The notes under the pieces were generated by a model. It did no database searches, was not told where the DNA came from, and worked only from the letters and a program-made list of their open reading frames with translations. This document shows, in pieces, positions 58,836-64,000 of a DNA stretch of 64,000 nt; position 1 is the stretch's first letter; the number at the start of each line of letters is the position of its first letter. The translations under genes were made by a program, and so were the position numbers. The DNA comes from Gammaproteobacteria bacterium (GTDB lineage Bacteria; Pseudomonadota; Gammaproteobacteria; Pseudomonadales; Halieaceae), in contig JAUHXH010000005.1 of NCBI GenBank assembly GCA_030427085.1, positions 310,001 through 374,000 on the forward strand, read 5' to 3'.

Positions 58836-59129
58836 TTACTCAGCCACGGCCAGGTCGATGTCCTGACCCTGCTCCAGTCGAACATAAGCCTTCTTCCAGG
58901 TCGGCTTGGTGCTGTAGCCAAAGCGGTTACGCTTGACCTTGCCCTTCACCTTCAGGGTAGAAACATTTTCTACCTTGACCTTGAACAACTGCTCGACAGA
59001 CTTCTTGATTTCAGCCTTGGTCGCATCGACCGCTACCTTGAAAACAAACTGGTTGCTTTCACCGACAATGGCTGCCTTTTCGGAAACGTGCGGGCCTACC
59101 AGCACTTGAAATAAACGCTCCTGGTTCAT
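58836..59129 (-). CDS. rplW: 50S ribosomal protein L23
   Basis: A 97-residue tunnel-exit protein that docks SRP and trigger factor. [40 protein letters not shown] is typical. Its start overlaps the rplD stop by 4 bp. Confidence 0.99.
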   Translation of the reverse strand: MNQERLFQVLVGPHVSEKAAIVGESNQFVFKVAVDATKAEIKKSVEQLFKVKVENVSTLKVKGKVKRNRFGYSTKPTWKKAYVRLEQGQDIDLAVAE

Positions 59130-59743
59130 CCCAACATCTCCTCGAATTTCTTCACTGCATCGACGGTTACCATCACCTTGTCATAGGCAATCAGGGATAC
59201 CGGATCGACGCCATCCACATCGCGCACGTCAACCTTGTGCAGGTTGCGAGCCGCCAGATACAGGTTTTCATTAACCTCGGCGGATACGATCAGCACGCTG
59301 TCGAGCCCGAACTCACCCAACTGCTTTGCCAGCAATTTGGTTTTGGGCTGTTCCACGTCCAGGCTCTCTACCACGATCAGGCGTTCCTGACGGGCCAGCT
59401 CGGACATGATCGACTGCATGGCAGCGCGATACATTTTACGGTTCACTTTCTGGGAGTGATCCTGCGGCTGGGCCGCGAAGGTCACACCACCGGAACGCCA
59501 GATGGGGGAACGGATGGTTCCCGCACGGGCACGACCAGTACCCTTCTGACGCCAGGGCTTCTTGCCCCCACCGCTGACCGCAGCGCGGTTTTTCTGCGCG
59601 CGAGTACCCTGGCGCGCACCGGCCAGGAAAGCGGTGACTACCTGGTGAACCAGGTCTTCGTTAAATTCACGGGCAAAGGCGACATCGCTCACCGAAACGG
59701 TTCCAGCGGCGGCATTACCCGGCTTCTGTACACTCAATTCCAC
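59126..59743 (-). CDS. rplD: 50S ribosomal protein L4
   Basis: A 205-residue tunnel protein. [43 protein letters not shown] is the long tunnel loop. In E. coli L4 also represses the S10 operon by attenuation at the leader; a hairpin with a U-tract before rpsJ here could serve that control. 18 bp after rplC. Confidence 0.99.
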   Translation of the reverse strand: MELSVQKPGNAAAGTVSVSDVAFAREFNEDLVHQVVTAFLAGARQGTRAQKNRAAVSGGGKKPWRQKGTGRARAGTIRSPIWRSGGVTFAAQPQDHSQKVNRKMYRAAMQSIMSELARQERLIVVESLDVEQPKTKLLAKQLGEFGLDSVLIVSAEVNENLYLAARNLHKVDVRDVDGVDPVSLIAYDKVMVTVDAVKKFEEMLG

Positions 59744-59761
59744 GGTTAAGACCCCCTAACC

Positions 59762-60397
59762 TTATGCCTTGATAGTGGGACGTACGACGACGTCACCACC
59801 GGGAGCGCCGGGAACAGCACCTTTGATGAGCAGCAAGTTGCGCTCAACGTCTACCCGTACGACTTCCAGACCCTGGGTGGTTACGCTTTCCGCACCCATG
59901 TGGCCGGCCATCTTCTTACCCTTGAATACGCGACCAGGGGTTTGGCACTGACCAATTGAACCCGGCGCACGGTGAGAGATGGAGTTACCGTGAGTTGCGT
60001 CCTGCATGGAGAAGTTCCAACGCTTAACGCCACCCTGAAAACCCTTACCCTTGGATTTGCCCGCGACATCGACCTTCTGGCCAGCCTCGAAACGCTCCAC
60101 GGTCAGCTCAGCACCCACTTCAGGTGCTTCTTCTGCGCCGTCCAAGCGGAATTCCCACAAACCGGATCCAGCCTCAACACCCGCCTTGGCGAAGTGTCCG
60201 GCTTCGGATTTACTCACTTTTGAGGCCTTGCGGTTACCCGCGGTGACCTGTACTGCGCGATAGCCATCGCTATCGATATCTTTGATCTGAGTAACGCGGT
60301 TTGGAGAAATCTCCACTACGGTTACTGGAATGGATGCGCCGTCCTCGGTAAAGACACGAGTCATACCGGACTTACGGCCGACTAAGCCAATAGCCAT
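59762..60397 (-). CDS. rplC: 50S ribosomal protein L3
   Basis: A 211-residue assembly-initiator protein. [18 protein letters not shown] starts it, and the central extension [46 protein letters not shown] approaches the peptidyl transferase centre and carries the glutamine methylated by PrmB in E. coli. A 115-bp gap, the largest inside the S10 operon, separates it from rpsJ. Confidence 0.99.
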   Translation of the reverse strand: MAIGLVGRKSGMTRVFTEDGASIPVTVVEISPNRVTQIKDIDSDGYRAVQVTAGNRKASKVSKSEAGHFAKAGVEAGSGLWEFRLDGAEEAPEVGAELTVERFEAGQKVDVAGKSKGKGFQGGVKRWNFSMQDATHGNSISHRAPGSIGQCQTPGRVFKGKKMAGHMGAESVTTQGLEVVRVDVERNLLLIKGAVPGAPGGDVVVRPTIKA

Positions 60398-60512
60398 TTT
60401 ACTAACCTCTCAGTGTACGGGGCTCTACCCTCTATGGCTGCCTGACCGCACCATGCGACCAGACATTACACACTCGGGGTGTTTCCTGCCCCAAGCAGGT
60501 TTTGTCCAGGAG

Positions 60513-60824
60513 TTATCCGAGACTGATTTGTACTTCTACGCCTGCTGCCAGGTCCAACTTCATCAGGGCGTCTACTGTCTTCTCAGTAGGCTCCACAATG
60601 TCCAACAGACGCTTGTGTGTACGAATCTCGTACTGGTCACGTGCATCCTTGTTAACGTGCGGTGAAACCAGCACGGTGAACTTTTCCTTCCGGGTAGGAA
60701 GGGGGATCGGGCCTTTAACCTGAGCACCAGTACGGCGCGCAGTTTCTACAATCTCCTGAGTCGATGTATCGATCAGTCGATGGTCAAAAGCCTTAAGGCG
60801 AATACGAATGCGTTGATTCTGCAC
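60513..60824 (-). CDS. rpsJ: 30S ribosomal protein S10 / transcription factor NusE
   Basis: A 103-residue protein of the 30S head that also acts with NusB in antitermination. [43 protein letters not shown] is diagnostic. It starts at GTG (60824), with GGAG 9 bases upstream. First gene of the S10 operon. Unlike in Pseudomonas and many relatives, no tuf or fusA gene precedes it; the next gene is divergent. Confidence 0.99.
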   Translation of the reverse strand: MQNQRIRIRLKAFDHRLIDTSTQEIVETARRTGAQVKGPIPLPTRKEKFTVLVSPHVNKDARDQYEIRTHKRLLDIVEPTEKTVDALMKLDLAAGVEVQISLG

Positions 60825-60844
60825 CTGACCAAACTCCGTCTAAT

Positions 60845-60874
60845 AAAAAACCAGAGGTCCGCACAGGGACCCCC
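60845..60874 (-). promoter_or_regulatory. Candidate attenuator hairpin in the S10 leader
   Basis: On the minus strand GGGGGTCC-CTGTGC-GGACCTCT (with G-U pairs) is followed by GGTTTTTTATTA. This intrinsic-terminator-like element lies between the promoter and the rpsJ start, so it may attenuate the operon, possibly under L4 control as in E. coli, though it is much shorter than the E. coli leader. Confidence 0.5.
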
Positions 60875-60890
60875 CGAAAAAGGAAGGCGA

Positions 60891-60919
60891 ATATTAAGGA
60901 TCGAACCGGGGTGTGTCAA
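60891..60919 (-). promoter_or_regulatory. Promoter of the S10 operon
   Basis: Minus-strand -35 TTGACA (60919-60914, perfect), 17-bp spacer and -10 TAATAT (60896-60891). Transcription would start near 60884, giving a leader of about 60 bases before rpsJ. Confidence 0.7.
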
Positions 60920-61133
60920 GCACGTCTGCGAATATTATTTTAGAAGTCGCTTACAGGCATAATAAGACCCCAAATATGGGCTCACACGGCCCGACCTGTA
61001 GCTTATAGCGACACGAAATTATTTCGCAAGCGTCTGTCCTATATAGCTATAGCGTTGTCATTTGGGTAGATTGTGCCGCTCAACGCTCAGCACAGCTCAC
61101 AAGACAGCACCACCGCACGAGAAGGAGTCACCA
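60920..61133. other. Rest of the divergent gap between rpsJ and the zinc-protease-family gene
   Basis: The whole gap runs from 60825 to 61133 (309 bp); its left part holds the S10 promoter and leader. The remainder is AT-richer and contains two small palindromes, CGAAAT-T-ATTTCG (61014-61026) and TATAGCTATA (61043-61052), and a TTGTCA (61055-61060) that could be a -35 box for the rightward gene, without a good -10. No coding frame or RNA gene is recognised. Confidence 0.4.
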
Positions 61134-61844
61134 ATGGGCAGCTATCACCGCCAGATCAGGCGGTTGATCATCGCAATTCCGGTATTGGCCGCACTAGGCG
61201 CCTGCTCGGGCATCCCCACCACCCCCGAACAGCCGGCTGAGACTCCCGCTCCGGACAATAGCCCTGCGGTCAGCATCGAATGCCCGGTTCCTGTCGAGCA
61301 ACCACCAGCAATGCCCGACCTGCCCACCGAGACGCCCGAACCACCCGTTGTCATTGCTCAGGAACCGTCCAAGCCAGCGGTTGCAGATCCGGTGCCCACC
61401 GTACCCTCTATACCGCCATTGCTAACCATTGGCGAGGTAGAGTACGTCACCCTGGGGGAGCAGGCCCTGCAGCTCAAAGCCCGCATCGACACCGGTGCCG
61501 CCACCGGCTCAATCGGCGTGGACAGCATTGAGCGTTTTGAGCGCGACGGCGAGCGCTGGATCCGCTTCACCGTGCGCGATCGCCTCGACGACAGCGTGCA
61601 CGAGTTCCGACTGCCCCTGGAGCGCCGGGTTCGGATCAAACAGCACGGTGACGAGGAATCGGAGCGCAGGCCCGTAGTAAGTATTCGCTTACGCGTCGGA
61701 GACCAGGAAGCCGAGGTAGATATGACGCTGGCCGATCGGGATAAGTTTGAATACCCCATCCTGGTCGGGCGCAACTTCCTCGACGGCCGTGCCCTGGTTG
61801 ATGTCAGTCGCGACTTCCTCGCGTTGGACGGCGAAACCCAGTGA
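61134..61844 (+). CDS. Lipoprotein of the ATP-dependent zinc protease (RimB-like) family
   Basis: A 236-residue protein. The signal ends in the lipobox LGAC with Cys24, so it is a predicted lipoprotein. A Pro-rich stretch (about 27-90) leads to a retropepsin-like domain with RIDTGAATGSIGVDSIERF (DTGA aspartyl motif), RRVRIKQHGDEESERRPVVSIRLRVGDQEAEVDMTLADRDKFEYPILVGRNFL, the pattern of PF05618. Family members pair with ATP-grasp ligases and probably cut or trim peptide tags. AAGGAG lies 6 bases upstream of the ATG. It overlaps the next gene by 4 bp. The lipoprotein anchor suggests periplasmic location. Confidence 0.87.
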   Translation: MGSYHRQIRRLIIAIPVLAALGACSGIPTTPEQPAETPAPDNSPAVSIECPVPVEQPPAMPDLPTETPEPPVVIAQEPSKPAVADPVPTVPSIPPLLTIGEVEYVTLGEQALQLKARIDTGAATGSIGVDSIERFERDGERWIRFTVRDRLDDSVHEFRLPLERRVRIKQHGDEESERRPVVSIRLRVGDQEAEVDMTLADRDKFEYPILVGRNFLDGRALVDVSRDFLALDGETQ

Positions 61845-63370
61845 GCGCCGCCAGCAATCGCCAGATCGGCGTACTGACCCTGCTGCTGACCCTGCTGGGC
61901 TTCGGCGTCATCCTCTACAAACACTACGCACTCGGCTTTCCCCTGCTCACCAGTGAAACTGAAGAACTGTGGCAGGTAGAGGCCCGCATCGACTTCGAGG
62001 CCAACGGCGGCCCCGCCACAGTCAGCCTCAACCTGCCGGACACAGAGGAAACCCACCGCGCAGTGTTCCGCTCCACCGTCGCCCCCGGTTACGACTACGA
62101 GGTTATCGACGACGCCAAAGGCAACAAGGCCGTTTGGCATCGCGCCGAAGCCCCGCCCGGTCCGGAAACCCTGTACCTGCACTCCGAGGTATTCGTAACC
62201 GGCGAAGTACCCGAATACCGCACCCCGCCGCCGCTGCAGCCTACGAAACAGATGGATGCGGCCGAACGCCAGGCGCTGGCAGCACTGGGCAACCGCCTCG
62301 CCAAACAGTCGCTGCCGCCACGGCTACTGGTTACCGAGGTGTTGCGGCAGCTACACAATCCCGCCGACGCAATGTGGCGCGGCCTGGAACGGGAGCGTAA
62401 GAGCACCCGTGGGCGCTTGCAGCTGGCGGTGGACATCCTCGCCGGGCAGAGCGTTCCGGCGCGCCGGATTCGCGGGGTGCTGCTGGAAGACCGGCAACGC
62501 AACCGTCCGGCAGAATGGCTCCTGGGGGTCTATTTCGACGGCGGCTGGCACCTTTTTGACCCTGGCGAAGCGGCCGAAATACCCCGCGAGTCCTTCCTGC
62601 CACTACAGATTGGAGACGAGCCCTTATTTGAAGTGTTCGGTGGGCGCGACTCCCAACTGCGGTTTTCCGTGGTCAAACAACGCCGCGCCGCCTACCTCAA
62701 CGCGGTGGAGGATGCCCGCAATCACCGCAGCTGGCTGATCGATTTCTCAATCTTCAGTTTGCCAGTAGAACAGCAGAGCACCTTCAAACTGTTACTCCTT
62801 ATTCCGCTGGGCGCGCTGGTGGTAGTAATCCTGCGCAATCTGGTCGGACTGCGTACCTCCGGCACTTTCATGCCGATTCTGATCGCGCTGGCCTTCCTGC
62901 AAACCACCCTGCTCACCGGCTTGTTGCTGTTCTTGATCGTGGTCAGCGTGGGGCTGATTTTGCGTGGCTATCTTTCCAGCCTCAACCTGCTGCTGGTCCC
63001 CCGAATCGCAGCCGTTCTGGTGTTCGTGATCATCCTCTACGCCGCCATCGGCATCGCCAGTCACAAACTGGGCCTGCCCTGGGGCTTGAAAGTTACCTTC
63101 TTCCCGATGGTGATCCTGGCCTGGACGATTGAACGTATGTCCCTGCTGTGGGACGAGGACGGTCCGCGGGAAGTCTTCATTCAGGGCAGCGGCAGCCTGT
63201 TCACCGCCTGCCTGGCCTATCTGGTGATGCGCCAGCAGGGTGTGGCGGACTTTATCTTCCTCTACCCGGAAGCCCTGCTCATCGTGCTCGCGATCATCGT
63301 GGCCATTGGCAGCTACTCCGGCTACCGCCTGTCAGACCTGCGCCGCTTCCAGTCCATGGAGCGCTACTGA
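61841..63370 (+). CDS. Inactive transglutaminase fused to seven transmembrane helices
   Basis: A 509-residue membrane protein. One N-terminal helix (about residues 8-28) is followed by a soluble periplasmic region (about 40-295) of the inactive transglutaminase type, including RLLVTEVLRQLHNPADAMWRGL and ARRIRGVLLEDRQRNRPAEWLLGVYFDGGWHLFDP; the catalytic Cys is not evident. A C-terminal 7TM block (about 305-495) ends at SGYRLSDLRRFQSMERY. It matches the 7TM-transglutaminase family coded beside ATP-grasp peptide ligases. The GTG start overlaps the previous stop (GTGA) and the stop overlaps the next start (TGATG), so the three genes form one operon. Confidence 0.88.
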   Translation: MSAASNRQIGVLTLLLTLLGFGVILYKHYALGFPLLTSETEELWQVEARIDFEANGGPATVSLNLPDTEETHRAVFRSTVAPGYDYEVIDDAKGNKAVWHRAEAPPGPETLYLHSEVFVTGEVPEYRTPPPLQPTKQMDAAERQALAALGNRLAKQSLPPRLLVTEVLRQLHNPADAMWRGLERERKSTRGRLQLAVDILAGQSVPARRIRGVLLEDRQRNRPAEWLLGVYFDGGWHLFDPGEAAEIPRESFLPLQIGDEPLFEVFGGRDSQLRFSVVKQRRAAYLNAVEDARNHRSWLIDFSIFSLPVEQQSTFKLLLLIPLGALVVVILRNLVGLRTSGTFMPILIALAFLQTTLLTGLLLFLIVVSVGLILRGYLSSLNLLLVPRIAAVLVFVIILYAAIGIASHKLGLPWGLKVTFFPMVILAWTIERMSLLWDEDGPREVFIQGSGSLFTACLAYLVMRQQGVADFIFLYPEALLIVLAIIVAIGSYSGYRLSDLRRFQSMERY

Positions 63371-64000
63371 TGTTTGGCCTGGCGTCACCCCGGCGGCTGC
63401 GCGAGCGGGGTGTGGTGGGGATGAACTGCCGCAATGTGTCGTACATTGCCGCCCACAATCCGCGCAAACTCTACCCGCTGGTAGACGACAAACTGAAGAC
63501 CAAGCTGGCAGCGCTGGAACAGGGTATTCCGGTACCGCGGCTGCTTGGCGTGTGCCGCGCCCAGCACCACGTGCGCGAGCTACCCGAATTTCTCCACGAC
63601 CGGGAGAGCTTTGTAATGAAGCCTGCCCAGGGTAGCGGCGGCAAGGGGATTTTGGTGATCAGTGGCCGTGACGGCGAGGCCTTCCTCAAAACCAGCGGCA
63701 AGCATGTGAGTGCCGATGAGTTGTGCCGCCACGCCTCCAATACTCTCGCGGGGTTGTTCAGTCTGGGCGGGCGCAGTGACGCCGCGCTGATCGAGGAACT
63801 GGTAGCCTTTACCGACACATTTGATGGCTACAGTTTCGAGGGCGTGCCTGACATCCGGGTGATCTGCGTGTATGGCTATCCGGTAATGGCGATGGTAAGG
63901 CTGTCCACTGAGGCTTCCGACGGCAAAGCCAATCTGCATCAGGGCGCCGTGGGGGTGGGGCTGGATATTGCCTCCGGACAAGCGCTGAGAGCGGTACAAC
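63370..64000 (+). CDS. RimK-like ATP-grasp ligase (3' partial)
   Basis: First 210 residues of an alpha-L-glutamate ligase-related protein, cut by the window end. MFGLASPRRLRERGVVGMNCRNVSYI is the typical start; SFVMKPAQGSGGKGILVISGRDG is the ATP-grasp lid with the ATP-binding lysine and glycine-rich loop; IEELVAFTDTFDGYSFEGVPDIRVICVYGYPVMAMVRLST holds the metal-ligand region. The C-terminal metal-binding part lies beyond the window. By family it should form an amide or peptide bond using ATP; acceptor and donor are unknown. Confidence 0.9.
   Translation, partial: MFGLASPRRLRERGVVGMNCRNVSYIAAHNPRKLYPLVDDKLKTKLAALEQGIPVPRLLGVCRAQHHVRELPEFLHDRESFVMKPAQGSGGKGILVISGRDGEAFLKTSGKHVSADELCRHASNTLAGLFSLGGRSDAALIEELVAFTDTFDGYSFEGVPDIRVICVYGYPVMAMVRLSTEASDGKANLHQGAVGVGLDIASGQALRAVQ

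Noticed and set aside
60898-60907. GGTTCGATCC on the minus strand, like a tRNA T-loop
   Set aside because: It lies within the spacer of the S10 promoter; no acceptor stem, anticodon arm or D-arm can be folded around it.

Overview
The window looks like a chromosomal segment of a marine-type gammaproteobacterium. The GC content appears high (about 60 percent, judged by eye), the ribosomal and housekeeping proteins resemble those of Pseudomonas and related lineages, and fabA-fabB, ispB/rplU/rpmA/obgE/proB facing rpsT, and uvrA/MFS/ssb are arranged as in Pseudomonas-like genomes. TonB receptors, DUF1254, DUF885 and serine hydrolase genes would suit a heterotroph of the Cellvibrionales/Halieaceae type. 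The family assignment is inference only.

Layout. 1-1.3 kb: 3' part of nrdB and a small gene. 1.4-2.7 kb: a small, AT-richer accessory island on the minus strand encoding two peptides with double-glycine leaders (bacteriocin/microcin-like) and a three-helix membrane protein. 2.8-6.4 kb: yqcC, dinG and an acyltransferase. 6.6-8.7 kb: two small envelope/secreted proteins, a protein tyrosine phosphatase and a possible TetR remnant. 8.7-13.3 kb: rpsT facing proB-obgE-rpmA-rplU, with ispB divergent. 13.4-19.0 kb: two tandem DUF1254 genes divergent from an AraC-type regulator, then a membrane-anchored serine hydrolase. 19.1-24.4 kb: pgi facing a manC-galU-manB operon for nucleotide sugars. 24.5-26.3 kb: fabA-fabB. 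26.3-28.9 kb: moeA, moaB and an SDR-like gene. 29.1-35.2 kb: a TonB receptor plus PepSY protein, and a second, Fur-box-preceded TonB receptor. 35.3-40.2 kb: ssb, an MFS transporter and uvrA. 40.3-46.8 kb: a depolymerase-like esterase, a MddA-like methyltransferase, an alpha/beta-hydrolase fused to a LuxR DNA-binding domain, and an SMP-30/YghU/DUF885 gene set. 47.0-60.8 kb: the complete S10-spc-alpha cluster, 28 genes from rpsJ to rplQ. 61.1-64 kb: a lipoprotein zinc-protease-family protein, a 7TM inactive transglutaminase and the start of a RimK-like ATP-grasp ligase.

How the parts work together. The core (nrdB, dinG, uvrA, ssb, ribosomal genes, ispB, fabAB, pgi) is ordinary housekeeping. Several blocks form functional units: pgi with manC-galU-manB supplies GDP-mannose and UDP-glucose for surface polysaccharide; fabA-fabB makes unsaturated fatty acids; moaB-moeA makes molybdenum cofactor; the TonB receptors and PepSY protein suggest siderophore iron uptake. 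The most novel-looking parts are the GG-leader peptide island, a promoter segment repeated upstream of the serine hydrolase gene and pgi, matching -10 inverted repeats between araC and DUF1254, and the hydrolase-LuxR fusion.

No tRNA, rRNA, insertion sequence, integrase or CRISPR array was recognised.
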